Shown in pieces: positions 33,901 through 45,046 of a stretch of DNA of 64,000 nt. The notes beneath the pieces are model-generated. The model had not been told where the DNA came from. It saw nothing but the letters and a program-made list of their open reading frames with translations, and made no database searches. The translations under genes and the position numbers were made by a program. The first letter of the stretch is position 1. Each line of letters starts with the position of its first letter. The stretch is from Chionoecetes opilio. Lineage: Eukaryota > Arthropoda > Malacostraca > Decapoda > Majidae. Location of the stretch: the NCBI GenBank assembly GCA_016584305.1, contig JACEEZ010022542.1:37870-101869 (forward strand), read 5' to 3'.

Positions 33901-34062
33901 GTCGCAAAGGGGTGCCAGGTCTGGGCGTGGCCATCATCGGCCCCAAGGGTCCCAAGGGTCTGCGGGGGTCACCGGGAGAGCCGGGACGCTCAGGCATTGA
34001 CGGGCAGCACGGCTTCCCTGGACTCAAGGGCATCCTGGGCGACGCCTGCATCCCCACTAAGA
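33901..34062 (+). CDS. Collagen IV exon ending in the first half of a Cys loop
   Basis: 162 nt, phase 1 to phase 1. (G)RK GVP, then the break GLGVAIIG, then 12 triplets to GIL, then GDACIPTK plus one base. The cysteine pairs in sequence with a second one in the next exon, giving C-x7-C inside an interruption. Some vertebrate type IV alpha2-type chains are known to have a disulfide-looped interruption, so this may be an alpha2-like trait (inference). The acceptor is tttcccag|gt and the donor is aaga|gtgagt. A decayed reverse transcriptase fragment runs up to the acceptor tract. Confidence 0.88.
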
Positions 34063-35025
34063 GTGAGTAGTGCAAACCACACATCAGAGCCCGGGTCAAG
34101 GCAGGACAGGTCATGGAGAGACACCCGGGTCAAGACATGACAGGTCATGTAGAGACAACATCATAAAGCTTACTAAGAACAAAAAGCAGCAGAGTATAGG
34201 CCGACCTTTGAATAGTACAAATCAGTAGAGGACTAGAGGTATTTGTTCTCTAGCAGACTAGCATTAGCTAACACTTGTTAATTCTTACTCAAGGATCTGG
34301 AAATATGCTAGGAGTTTAATATCATGCATCACAGTGATGTTCAACACCAGAATATTGATGTACAAGGCATACTTTCAGAGTACATGTTGAAAAGATAGAT
34401 ATCATAAGGAATATTAAGCCTTGTGCCAGGAGCAGCTCAGGCTTAACACTACATTGTCTTCAGCCTGTCATGGCTCCCAGCAAGACTGCTGTGAAGGCAT
34501 CAATAGATATTAGAATGATGGTGTGGAATGCATCCTGCTTGGAAGGAAGGTGTGAGGCTGTGGCCGAGGTGTCAGGGTCCCTGCGTGATGGACGCAGCGT
34601 CCGGGGTTGTATGCCGGGAGATTTTGTATGACTTGTGTGATGGATCCATTGATCATTTATATGAATATTGTCTATTGACCTTGCACTGTGATTGTAAACA
34701 TGCAGTGGGAGTGTAGGAACTGCAACTCCAATCCCTAAAGCCTGAACTGAGGGGATCTGGATCTCAGATCATCTGGTTTTCAGGACAAGACCTTAATACT
34801 GCTGCATACTACATGAAATATGTATCAGGTGAAAAATTAATGTCTTAAGTCTCTGATTTTCCTGTAGAAAATAATCTTCCACAATTTGGAGAGTAGATAT
34901 TGACGCAGCACATCACAAACCTTGGTTCTGTGTTGAGACAAATGCAAAAAGTAACATTTTGCTGAAAATTTCAGTTGAGGAAATTACTACAAACAAAATT
35001 TAATCCAGAACCGTATTCTTCACCC
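34063..35025. other. No recognised gene; one short duplication
   Basis: Only a two-copy CCCGGGTCAAG..GACAGGTCATG duplication near 34090-34150. Confidence 0.4.
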
Positions 35026-35719
35026 TTAAGAGACAGGTGTCTGCACAGGCAGTCCAGGAGTACTCGTGGTTAAGAGACAGGTGTCTGCACAGGCAGTCCA
35101 GGAGTACTCGTGGTTAAGAGACAGGTGTCTGCACAGGCAGTCCAGGAGTACTCGTGGTTAAGAGACAGGTGTCTGCACAGGCAGTCCAAGAGTACTCGTG
35201 GTTAAGAGACAGGTGTCTGCACAGGCAGTCCAGGAGTACTCGTGGTTAAGAGACAGGTGTCTGCACAGGCAGTCCAAGAGTACTCGTGGTTAAGAGACAG
35301 GTGTCTGCACAGGCAGTCCAGGAGTACTCGTGGTTAAGAGACAGGTGTCTGCACAGGCAGTCCAGGAGTACTAGTGGTTAAGAGACAGGTGTCTGCACAG
35401 GCAGTCCAAGAGTACTCGTGGTTAAGAGACAGGTGTCTGCACAGGCAGTCCAGGAGTACTCGTGGTTAAGAGGCAGGTGTCTGCACAGGCAGTCCAGGAG
35501 TACTCGTGGTTAAGAGACAGGTGTCTGCACAGGCAGTCCAGGAGTACTCGTGGTTAAGAGACAGGTGTCTGCACAGGCAGTCCAGGAGTACTCGTGGTTA
35601 AGAGACAGGTGTCTGCACAGGCAGTCCAGGAGTACTCGTGGTTAAGAGACAGGTGTCTGCACAGGCAGTCCAGGAGAACTAGTGGTTAAGAGACAGGTGT
35701 CTGCACAGGCAGTCCAAGA
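35026..35719 (+). repeat. 44-bp minisatellite (intron 8), about 16 copies
   Basis: Unit TTAAGAGACAGGTGTCTGCA followed by CAGGCAGTCCAGGAGTACTCGTGG. Very homogeneous; variants are CCAAGAG and ACTAGTGG. Confidence 0.98.
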
Positions 35720-35817
35720 CCAGGTCTCTTGGCCTCCTCCTTGCTGGATTGTCTCTTACAGATACAACCCGGTGGGAAGGATTAGTGTTTGTGTAACGTG
35801 CCACATGCCCATATATT

Positions 35818-36170
35818 GGGGAGGCGGTAGCAGAGTGGTTAGCGTCTCCGAGTGGCGTTCACGGTGACCCGAGTTTGATCCTCGATAAGAACCAAAATCT
35901 ACTTAATATCTTTCTGCACCGTCGAGTGGCCTAAGAACACCCACATGCTGCCCATTAACTCTACCTTCGATGGCGAGTGCATCGGAGGACACAGGGCATG
36001 AGCCTCTAATCACAGGTGTCACTATAACAATCCTGCCTGGGCCACCACGGGCGAGGGCCAACCATCACAGCCCTTGAGTGAACCTCCAGGGCCTACCATC
36101 CCACCCCGGAGGTCACTGCCTACAGGCGCTATAGGCATAGATGTAAAAAAAAAAATAATAATAATAATAT
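35818..36170 (+). mobile_element. tRNA-derived SINE, family 1
   Basis: Head GGGGAGGCGGTAGCAGAGTG ... GAGTTTGATCC, body GCACCGTCGAGTGGCC, and tail GGTCACTGCCTACAGGCGCT followed by poly-A/TAA. Confidence 0.85.
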
Positions 36171-36179
36171 GCTTACAAT

Positions 36180-36340
36180 GCTGGTTCATATCATTTAGGG
36201 CATCAATGATTAGATTTATAAAACATAGTGGCCCCAACCTGTTCCTCCGGGGCAGTCGCAGGTCGGAGTTAGCTGAGTAGAATTGGACAACCTGATGACG
36301 CTCACTAAAAATATCCGCTATCCACAGAACAAGGGATGTC
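36180..36340 (-). mobile_element. LINE reverse transcriptase relic
   Basis: The minus strand reads WIADIFSERHQVVQFYSANS, then RNRLGPLCFINLIIDALND, resembling the (PQG)TKLGPLLF..IINDA block of LINE RTs. Diverged. Confidence 0.5.
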
Positions 36341-36537
36341 CGCATGCTTAATTCCAGTGCATGTGTGTGTGTGTGTCCTGCAAACATGTGTCTCTGAGAA
36401 CTCTGAGTGTACATAGGAAGTTTGTCATTTTGGAGTGTGTATCATGACCTTTATATGAGGAAGTGAAAGTAATGCTGGTGCAGTGTTTGTCAAGAATCTA
36501 GGAATGTTTTGAGCTCATCATTTTTTATTCAAGCATC

Positions 36538-36927
36538 TTAACCCCTTGAGGCCCAGAACGCCAATTTCCATCGTAATTTGGCTACCATTATACAAATTTT
36601 AATAAATATAATCATTATTTTATAGATATGACCTGTTTAGTATCCTTATCTACTAGCTTATTTGGTATATTCAGTTACATTTCGTAATTGTATGGCTCAC
36701 AACAGACTATTTTATTTATAGCAAAGGAAAGATCTGGTGTGATGTGATAAAAAATTGTCTGTTGTCGAGTCATAAAATTACGAAAAGTCTCTTAATATAT
36801 CAAATTAGTTAGTGGACAAGGATACTAAACCGGTCATAGCTATAAAATATTGCTCATATTCACTAAAAATTGTCTAATGGTAGTCATGTTACAATAGAAA
36901 TTACGTTCTGGGTGTGAAGGGGTTAGT
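36538..36927. mobile_element. Two piggyBac-like MITEs tail-to-tail
   Basis: A + strand copy starts TTAACCCCTTGAGGCCCAG at 36538; a minus-strand copy ends GGGTGTGAAGGGGTTA at about 36927. They meet near 36755, giving a foldback of about 390 bp. Confidence 0.75.
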
Positions 36928-37001
36928 GGTAAAGCCTGAGCTGTTTGTCATGGCTGTAGTTATAGATAGTGCACTTGGTCTTCAATGGTCTTGTGTTTCA
37001 G

Positions 37002-37163
37002 GGAGTCCTTGTGCGAGGGGAGATCCTGGTGACCTTGGGTACAGCGGACCGAATGGACAGTCTGGCCCACCGGGACTTGTGGGTCGGCGAGGTCCCAAGG
37101 GTGAGAGTGGCAACTTAGGACTGCCAGGGCTGCGGGGTCTTGATGGAGCGCCGGGCTCTAATG
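37002..37163 (+). CDS. Collagen IV exon with second Cys of loop and RGD
   Basis: 162 nt, phase 1 to phase 1. The leading gg completes an Arg codon; the exon then reads SPCARGDPG and 14 clean triplets from GDL to GSN. The spliced interruption is [18 protein letters not shown]: two cysteines seven residues apart, immediately followed by an RGD. The acceptor is tttcag|gg and the donor is g|gtgagt. The phase match to exon 8 is exact, which supports joining the two halves of the loop. Confidence 0.88.
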
Positions 37164-37199
37164 GTGAGTATGTATTCATCTAGTTGTATTCATCTCTTG

Positions 37200-37770
37200 A
37201 TTTACAGGAAAGGAACTCGGCTCGTACTGTACCGTAGTAGTACTGCTCAAAAACTACTATTATCCAGCTTGGCTTTGCTGTCGTGAATATTCTTGCATGT
37301 GCTTTCTCCTCATCCAGGCTATTCCACCGTTCAATGGGTCTGTATGGGAAGTATGTATGTATGTATGTATGTATGGGGTGTTTTATATCTCTCCTGCATG
37401 TGGTCCTTGTCAACTTCCTTCCCGGACCTTTTGTATATCTTTCATCCCACAAAAACACATCCTCTCTATCAAAATTATCCAGTCCCTTGGAAACCCTGAA
37501 CACATGAACACATGAATCACCCCACTCTATAAAAAAAAATAAAAAAAAAATAAAAAAAAAATTAAGGTAGCCAAATGCCTCGTCATCTAAAAAAAAAAAA
37601 AAAAAAAAAACATGAATCAGATCCTTTCTTTCCCTTCTTTTCTCAAGGGCGGGAAGATTTAATCCTGGCAGTCTTTCCTCGTGTAATAAGTCACTGAAGC
37701 TTGGGACCATCTTCCTTGCCGCCCTCTGTATTATTTCACTCTTTCTTACTTATATCTTTCTTTTCATGGG
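37200..37770 (-). mobile_element. LINE reverse transcriptase C-terminal relic
   Basis: The minus strand reads AARKMVPSFSDLLHEERLPG, LNLPALEKRRERKDLIHVF, then after an A-rich insertion GLDNFDREDVFLWDERYTKG, RKLTRTTCRRDIK and PYRPIERWNSLDEE. Interrupted by A-rich tracts (37530-37610) and a (GTAT)n tract at 37350-37375. Confidence 0.65.
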
Positions 37771-38251
37771 GTGACCAAACCACTGCAGGAAATTCCAATT
37801 GGAAAACTGTGACTTGTAATGCCATCACCACGATCCTTGGTTCATAAGATATTGTGGAAGTGGCCAGCTGTGGTTGAGTCACAGGGGTCTAGGCATCCAG
37901 GCATGTGCAGGGCCTGTGTGGGGCAGAGTGTGTGGGTTGTTGAGGTGGTGTGCACAGCTGAGATGCGGCACCTGAGGCAGTGTGAAGGGGCGGGGGACAC
38001 CCTGTACTCTAGTCAAAATGTTATTAATCTTATATATTTATTTATTTATTTTTTTAGTGTCATGTGTCTCGGATGTCATTTAATGTGTGTAGGAGGTGGC
38101 ACATTATTTTTATGATATAATTGTCATACATATTTATGCCTTGATAGCTCAGTCGGGATAACAACAGGTCAATGAATCTGAAAGTTTGCTGTGCTGTCCT
38201 ATATTTGGGCAAGGAAGTATGTTAGTTATGGGATGAATGTACTAGCAAGCC

Positions 38252-38303
38252 TGTAGCCCCTGTAGCCATGTAGCCATGTAGCCGTGTAGCCATGTAGCCA
38301 TGT
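38252..38303 (+). repeat. 9-bp tandem repeat TGTAGCCAT
   Basis: Five to six copies directly preceding the MITE at 38305. Confidence 0.9.
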
Positions 38304-38304
38304 A

Positions 38305-38422
38305 CAGGGAGGTCCCGTTATACGAGCATTCGGTATACGAGAATCCGATGATACGACTTTTGATTTCGCTTTACGAGTATGCCAGGTGGAACCTAACTGC
38401 TCGTATCTTCGGGACCTCCCTG
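38305..38422. mobile_element. Short pogo-like MITE, 118 bp
   Basis: CAGGGAGGTCCCGTTATACG at the left and GTATCTTCGGGACCTCCCTG at the right, TA outside. Interior TATACGAG words. Confidence 0.85.
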
Positions 38423-38692
38423 TACCTAGCTAGCCCTGAGGCACGGAGGGCAGTCTCCAGGGTCTCCGTGTTCCCCGTGTGTCACCGAAGGCTGCTCAGA
38501 GGAGGGAGAGCAGAGGGCTGGGGTTCTTCCCTTGGTAGTGTTATTCCTATCAAAAGATAAAGCAGAAATCTGCTTCCTGTTGTGTGCCACCAGCTTGTTG
38601 GGGAGAGAGGTGATTGCATGTTTGTAAAAAAAAAACCATAAAATAACTTTCTTTTCATTTATTTAATAGTTTTTTGCATTGGTGATGTGCAG

Positions 38693-38856
38693 GGTTCAGC
38701 GGCAGGTCCGGCCCGAAGGGTAACCGCGGCGACCTGCTTCCCGGGGCGTCCGTGAAGGGCCGGCAGGGCAGCGACGGCTTCCCAGGGGCAACGGGACTCA
38801 AGGGCAAGAGGGGAGACCTGGGTGAAGACGGCCTTGCAGGGCCATCTGGCTATCCT
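38693..38856 (+). CDS. Collagen IV exon with two RGDs
   Basis: 164 nt, phase 1 in, phase 0 out. (G)FS GRS GPK GNR, then the interruption GDLLPGASVKG, then 11 triplets to GPSGYP. NRGDLL overlaps the interruption and KRGDLG lies in clean helix. The acceptor is gtgcag|gg, with an otherwise T-rich tract about 20 bp earlier. The donor is cct|gtaagt. Confidence 0.9.
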
Positions 38857-39099
38857 GTAAGTGATTTACCAGGGCAAACCTGCCCTATAATGTCCTCTTA
38901 CCTCCATGCCTTATATATACACAGTAGTGCCAAGCGGGGCTCGTCAGGGGGGGCAGGGCACCAGCCTTCCAACGCCTGTAAACAAACGTTGATTTTTGCT
39001 AAAAATGAGTGCCAGATTCATTCAAAACACATTATTTCCTATTCCTATTCAGGAAAGCAAAGTTTCGGCGTCGAAATCAGTGGTGCACAATAACAAAAC

Positions 39100-39771
39100 T
39101 TTACCCAGATTTAACCTGACTTAACCGTTTCTGGCTGAAGCTAAATTTTTGGCAGTATATGTATCGTTCTTATTATTTGATTGCGCCGTGGGAAATGGGG
39201 TGCAAAGTACGTAGGATAAAATTATCAACATGATGATGTACATAGGTTAGAACTTCTTTGTTTTTTAGTGCTCTATACCAAAATGATACCACTCTGGGTC
39301 CCGATTGGCTATCTCCCATAGGTTCAATGCATACAGTTTCGCACCAATTCAACGGTGCCGATGAGGTGCGGCAGGTAAATACATAGACCCCATTTAACGC
39401 CCGAGTTGTTCCAGCAAAATAATTTGTTAAGCGAAAAATGCATTAAACTAATCCCATCAAATGTTCCCATTAAGTTCCCTACTGATTTCTTAAAATACTA
39501 GAACAATATTGTGCGTAACCACGTTACGCACAATATTGTCATGTGCTAAGTGAATTTTTGTATAAAAAAGAAAAAACTGTAACTTCACATTTTCATAAAA
39601 CGAGTCTGCGTTTTTGCGACGGATTTTTGCGACAGATTTTACGTGTAATATGACTAAATTTAATTGCATTTTGGAAATAAAATTTGTCACTGCTATGTCT
39701 GCTATGCAGTATATACTAGCACTAATAATGGGAACAAAAGATATAAATACCTAAATAGGATATTGCATATA
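39100..39771. other. No recognised gene; perfect hairpin at 39503-39539
   Basis: Unique AT-rich sequence. ACAATATTGTGCGTAAC, CAC, GTTACGCACAATATTGT is a perfect 17-bp stem with a 3-nt loop. Confidence 0.6.
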
Positions 39772-41590
39772 CAGTCAAACCTCAATATAACGAACCTTGA
39801 TGTAACGGACTTCGGATATAACGGACTCCATTTGCGTGACTTTTTTCTTTTTTTCTTTTTTTTTGCATATCAGACCGCTTATCGCCGCTCGAATTGTCAA
39901 CTCGACATAATTGTATTATTTTCTCATTTTACTTTGGAATGCTTGGGTTTTAAGGAGTTTTGATGTATCACATATTAAGATATATAAGGAAGGAGCCTGT
40001 GTTGCTAGTGATTTAGTGGTAGAAGGTGTGTATTGTTTAAAATAGTGACTATTAGTGTTATGGCGTGGCCGCTGCTACGTCTCCCTGTCACCTCAACACC
40101 CTAAATCACCCTTATCTAAGGTGACACGCAGTGCTACACTGACCTAAATAGTGACACGTGTATAGAACTGCACTTCACAACCATATAATATCTATAATAA
40201 TATAAGCAAAAGTGTGTGTGTCTGTGTGTCCGCGAGAGGTGCCGCCCCACGTGGCGCAATCCCATCATATGGCAGAGTTTTGGAACCAGGTCGACCAGGG
40301 GAAGGTATTAAGCCTGTTTATGGGATGATCCGATAATTTTTTTTTTTTTTTTTAGTAGGCTATTAGCAGAATTGTGAGGGAAAAAAAGTGGGTTGCGAGA
40401 ATTGAGGAAACCTTGATGTAGGGTGATGGGTAATGGGTGGGGTGATGGGTAATGGGTGTGGGGTGATGGGTGAGTGAATGGGTGGGGGGTGATGGGTGAT
40501 GGGTGAGGGAATAGGTGGGGGCTGATGGGTAATGGGTGAGTGAATGGGTGTGTGGTGATGGGTAATGGGTGAGTGAATGGGTGGGGGGTGATGGGTAATG
40601 GGTGAGTGAATGGGTGGGGGGTGATGGGTAATGGGTGAGTGAATGGGTGGGGGGAATACATACATTTCTACATCCATGATTTCAGGAAAGTTAGAAGGGG
40701 CTATCTGGAGAGTCTGTGTTTGGTGGGCCAAAGGCCCACCAAACACAGGTGGTGGGCCAAATATCCCAAAATCGGCCCAAAGGCCCACCAATAGCCCTCC
40801 GCAGGAGCTAGCCAAAAAGTCCGCCCGGAGGGCGGCTTTGCGGCTAGTATATAATAATGAGCATTAATCATGATAATAAGCAATACCTTTGGAAGCCACA
40901 GCTGAATCTGGCTCGTAGTTTGTTTACCTTTCACTAGAGCTTGAGCTTGACTAGCCAGACGGTGAAAGAAAGCATCAACATTTTAGGGATAACCCATCAC
41001 TTTACGGGAGACTTTTTCTTCCTTTTTATCTATTTTGGGGTGATTATAATGTCTCATGATGCTGATGCTGCTGCCGCGGCTGCGCTGCCAGGCGTGGATG
41101 AGCTCCTTGAAAGTATTTTCATATCTTTACTCATATGTATGAATAATAGCAATTTAAATGTGATTATATGTCTACATTCAACTAGAATAATGAAATTTCA
41201 TAGCATACCAAGCAGTAATGAGCGAGCCTGGATACTTACTACCTCTCCTAATACCAGTCCCGAACAGTCGTGGGCGAGTGTGCCAAATCCCTGATGTAGC
41301 GCCAGTCACTGTTTACCTCCCAACATAGCTACACGGTCTGGTTGTGCTTGAGATTATTTCTCATTTATTTCACGTGTAGGAGTGGACCAAATTCAGCATG
41401 TAGCGCCAGTCACTGTTTACCTCCCAACATAGCTACACAGTCTGGTTGTGTGTGATTATTTCTCATTTATTTCACAAATTTTTTTTTCATATATTTTTCC
41501 ACCCTAGGGAAAATACCCTCGCTATAACGGACAATCGGCTTTAACGGACCACTCCTCCACCCTTTAGTCCGTTATGTCGAGGTTTGACTG
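39772..41590. mobile_element. Tigger-like transposon relic, 1.8 kb, host of a Helitron
   Basis: TIR CAGTCAAACCTCAATATAAC at the left and ATGTCGAGGTTTGACTG at the right, TA outside. Words such as TATAACGGAC recur near both ends. No intact transposase is seen. A Helitron is inserted (40191-40847), and a 90-bp direct duplication (GTAGCGCCAGTCACTGTTTA) is at 41296-41475. Confidence 0.8.
40191..40847 (+). mobile_element. Non-autonomous Helitron, copy 2
   Basis: A|TCTATAATAATATAAGCAAAA ... CCGCCCGGAGGGCGGCTTTG-CGGCTAG|T: TC start, hairpin, CTAG end, A-T insertion site. Contains a GGGTGATGGGTAATGGGTGA-type minisatellite (40425-40655). Confidence 0.85.
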
Positions 41591-41620
41591 TATTGCAATA
41601 ATAAGTATAAGATGATGCCA

Positions 41621-41838
41621 TTAACCCTTGAGGCCCAGAACGTAATTTCCTTTGTAAGTTGGCTACCATTAGACAATTTTTAGTTAATATAAGTAATATT
41701 TTATAGATATGACCTGTTTAGTATCCATGTCGACTAACTAATTTGGTATATTCAGTTACTTTCTGTAATGTTATGGCCCGACAACATTATACAGTGTACA
41801 ATTTTGTATGGCAAAGGAAAGATCTGGGCGTGAAGGGC
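41621..41838 (+). mobile_element. piggyBac-like MITE, copy 3
   Basis: TTAACCCTTGAGGCCCAGAA ... GGGCGTGAAGGGCTA; right end eroded. Starts 30 bp after the Tigger-like end. Confidence 0.7.
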
Positions 41839-41876
41839 TACCGTGCTTTACAGCGAGCCTCTCATTCCTCAAAATA

Positions 41877-42452
41877 AGGAAAAGCGTAGATTTAAAAAGG
41901 AAATAGGGAAAAACTGGTCCACAAATAGGGTGGTAAATGATTGAAATGCACTCAGTAGACAGGTAGTTAGTGTGGAGTCATTAGGGAGCTTTAAAAGGAG
42001 GCTGGATAAATTCATGGATGGGGATGAAAGGTGGATGTAGGTACAGCCAAATTCCCAACATCCGACCTCCAAACATCCGACTTGTCCAAACAACCAACTT
42101 TTTTCACCACCACATTGTGTCTTGTTTTGGCCATTTATTTTACTTCGTTTTTTTAAAGTTTTTAGAAAACATTGATTTGTGGCTTTATTTATGCATGAAT
42201 TTTACTTTCGGGTATACCACTGGATCGGCCTTCAAGAGCTGCATCTTTTATGTTCTATACCATTTTGTCCTTACGATTATGGTTACTGTGATATCCGAAC
42301 ATCCGACTATTCCAATTATCCAACCTACCTTCGGTCCCCCCAAGGTCGGATAATTAATACTTAGCTGTAGTGTTAAGTAATAGGAACTACCTCGTGTAGG
42401 TCTCACGGCCTCTTGTAGTTTCCTTAATTTCTTATGTTCTTATGTTCTTTTG
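41877..42452 (+). mobile_element. LINE-A 3' end split by a pogo-like MITE
   Basis: The LINE-A coding tail runs to GATGTAGGTA, is interrupted at a TA by 42044-42367, and resumes at TAGTGTTAAGTAATAGG. The tail TTCTTATG x2 reaches the exon 11 pyrimidine tract. Confidence 0.85.
42044..42367. mobile_element. pogo-like MITE, family P1, copy 2
   Basis: CAGCCAAATTCCCAACATCC ... GATAATTAATACTTAGCTG with TA duplicated in the interrupted LINE, which proves the element's boundaries. Confidence 0.9.
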
Positions 42453-42463
42453 TTCCTCCCCAG

Positions 42464-42567
42464 GGCGACATCGGGCTGCTGGGCCTGGCGGGGGTGAACG
42501 GCTTCCCCGGCGGGCGCGGCGACGCCGGCGGCATAGATAAGGGGAGCCCAGGCGAGGCGGGATACCA
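42464..42567 (+). CDS. Short GC-rich collagen IV exon
   Basis: 104 nt, phase 0 in, phase 2 out. Reads GDI GLL GLA GVN GFP GGR GDA, then the break GGIDKG, then GSP GEA GY(Q). Noticeably GC-rich compared with its AT-rich surroundings. Contains GRGDAG. The acceptor is tcctccccag|gg, and a LINE-A tail (TTCTTATG repeats) runs directly into its pyrimidine tract. The donor is cca|gtaagt. Confidence 0.9.
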
Positions 42568-42640
42568 GTAAGTGTGTCACCTTGGTGCTCCCGGAGTCTT
42601 CCTTTGTGATGAGATTTTCTGCATGACTGTCTTGCCATTT

Positions 42641-42854
42641 TTAACCCCTTGAGACCCAGAACGTAATTTTCATTGTAATTTGGCTACCATTAGACAATTT
42701 TTAGTGAATATAAGCAATATTTTATAGATATGACCAGTTTAGTATCCTTGTCCACTAGCTAATTTGGTATATTTAAGCTATTTTCTTGTAATTTTATGGC
42801 TAACAACGGACGATTTTATATATTAATGGAAAGATCTGGGCGTGAAGGGGTTAA
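42641..42854 (+). mobile_element. piggyBac-like MITE, copy 4
   Basis: TTAACCCCTTGAGACCCAGA ... GGGCGTGAAGGGGTTAA, both TTAA present. Confidence 0.85.
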
Positions 42855-43061
42855 TGTGACGTGCTATAACAACTATGTGGAGGTGTAGAATGCAACAACA
42901 CACCAAGCATTTATGATATGTACAATTACACTATTTAGAGAGGGAAACAATCATTAAGAATGGTCCAATCCAATTGTTCTAGATTATATTAGATTATTAT
43001 TCTATTCTTCTAAATTATTCTAGAATGCTCTAGTCCAATTATTCTAAACTGTTCCTTACAT

Positions 43062-43265
43062 ACTGCATTTTTCCACTTTTCTACGACTTAAATATTTCCA
43101 AGAGAGGAGTGACAAGACACCTCCCGAACTAAATTGCCACCCCCCCCTTTCTTTATTCTCTTACTGTCTTCTTTATAGGGACTGCCAACTAAGTGGGCTT
43201 TTTGTTACCTCTTTTTGTTGTGCTCTTGGCCAGTCCTTTGTGATGTAAAAAATAAATAAATAAAG
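43062..43265 (+). mobile_element. LINE-D 3' end
   Basis: TTCCAAGAGAGGAGTGACAA, GACACCTCCCGAACTAAATT, GGGACTGCCAACTAAGTGGG, and a (AAAT)n tail. Related to 54462-54705. Ends about 23 bp before exon 12. Confidence 0.65.
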
Positions 43266-43288
43266 GCTACATGAGGTGTGTGTTGCAG

Positions 43289-43392
43289 AGGGGGAAAGGG
43301 GGAGAAGGGGGAGCCGGGGCTGGTGGGGCGCGACGGCAGGGTGATCTCGGATCCATACACCCAGATTCCCCCGGGACCCAAGGGACCTCAAG
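43289..43392 (+). CDS. Short collagen IV exon with interruption
   Basis: 104 nt, phase 2 in, phase 1 out. The leading base completes Gln; the exon then reads GGK GEK GEP GLV GRD, the interruption GRVISDPYTQIPPG, and GPK GPQ. The acceptor is gttgcag|a, about 25 bp after the AATAAA-type tail of a LINE-D fragment. The donor is caag|gtaggt. Confidence 0.88.
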
Positions 43393-43433
43393 GTAGGTGC
43401 TCCATCATAGCCATCATTGCTTGCTCATCTTTT

Positions 43434-43646
43434 TTAACCTCTTGAGACCCATAACGTAATTTCTATTGTAATCTGGGTACCATTAGACAAGTTTTAGTAA
43501 ATATAAGCAATATTTTATAGATATGACCTGTTTAGTATCCTTGTCCACTAACTAATTTGGTATATTTATTTACTTTTCGTAATTTAATGGCTAACAACAG
43601 ACCAATTTTATATAACAAAGGGAAGATCTGGGCATGAAGGGGTTAA
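43434..43646 (+). mobile_element. piggyBac-like MITE, copy 5
   Basis: TTAACCTCTTGAGACCCATA ... GGGCATGAAGGGGTTAA; starts 41 bp after the exon 12 donor. Confidence 0.85.
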
Positions 43647-44660
43647 ACCAGGTTATATAAAATAGAACCGTATTGAAATTCCTAACCCTTGAATATAAAA
43701 GTAGATATGTTAGTGTTAGATGCATAAGAACATTCTTATTAAGTATAGATTCAAAAGCCGTAGAAAGGCAGGAAGTCAAAGTTTTAGAACGGTAGTTTGA
43801 TGGATTAGACCGGTCACCCTTCCTAGGAACAGCTTAATTCCATTAGGAATTAGGTCAAATTCCAGCAAGAAGAAAAGTTGGAAGTAGACAGACCAAGAGG
43901 AAAGGTTTGACCAGGCAGGGTGCGTGTGCAGGCAGGTGTGTTTACCTAGTTGTGACGTGCACCTAGACCTCATTTAACTCAAGGCCAAGGCAATAGAGAA
44001 GGTCAAACCATTAACCAAGTAAAGCGCAGTAACAATGTCACGTGGCGTGGCTTTCCTCGCCGAAGCGTGACGTCACCACAGAAGAAAACGGAGAAAGGAA
44101 GGATGGGTAGGTTTTATGGGGAACTATAGCCCCACATCCTCTTCTCACACAACAATAATTGTGTGTCGCCCTGTGTCCTCTTAAGTTATGTGTGTATCGG
44201 TATATGCTCTATATACCGAGTTCAATTGATGGAGAGCTCTGGATGTGCACATAGTAATAGTCTCATATACTCTGTGTCTGTGTGCAGGGGCGCACACAGG
44301 ATTTTTTGGGGGGTAGAGCCATAAAAATTAAATTGTGCCTAGAAAAAAATTCATATGCCCTTGAAGTTTAATTACATGACGATTGCTATGACTTCCCCAG
44401 CCAGTCTAGTAAACCCGCCAGACTTCCCGCTAGCCGCTGGATGGTAAATTTCCCTGCCAGCAGCTGATTCCCTTTTCAGGACTACTTTCTTATATCTGCT
44501 ACTGAGACAATAGTTTTGGCAGTGTTAGATGCTTTGCCACGGCATTACATGAAGCATGAGCGCCAACAAACCTATGGGCTGACTTCCTTTGTGGAAATGT
44601 ATATTTTCATTACATCACAATTATATAGATTACCCACCCACAAACAGTATTAAATTTTAC
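43647..44660. other. Mostly unassigned; dispersed repeat copy at 44000-44145
   Basis: 44000-44145 matches 960-1120. An inverted LINE-B tail word (GTTTACCTAGTTGTGACG) occurs at 43940. The rest is not recognised. Confidence 0.4.
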
Positions 44661-44665
44661 AGAAA

Positions 44666-44788
<123 letters not shown>

Positions 44789-45046
44789 TAAAAGCCTTAT
44801 AACTCGGCACGATAGCCGATCTCACGATATCACGATATCACGATATCACGATTGCCGAGTTATTCAATGTGCCGAGTTATGCAATGTCCTCTGATATGGG
44901 TAAAAAAAAAAATTTAAAAAAAAATAAAAAAATGTAAATACAGTACTGTAAAAGCATAAAAACTACACTTACCAGTGAACGGGTGGAATGTGCTGGATTT
45001 GATATCAAACTCAGCACAAATAGCACTCATGGACGCACCTGCATCC

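Noticed and set aside
36982..37179. Proline-rich minus-strand frames opposite collagen exons (also 12262-12462, 31666-31869, 52209-52406, 49315-49587)
   Set aside because: Antisense shadows: Gly codons GGN read backwards as Pro or Ser. The sense frames have splice sites and Gly-X-Y continuity.
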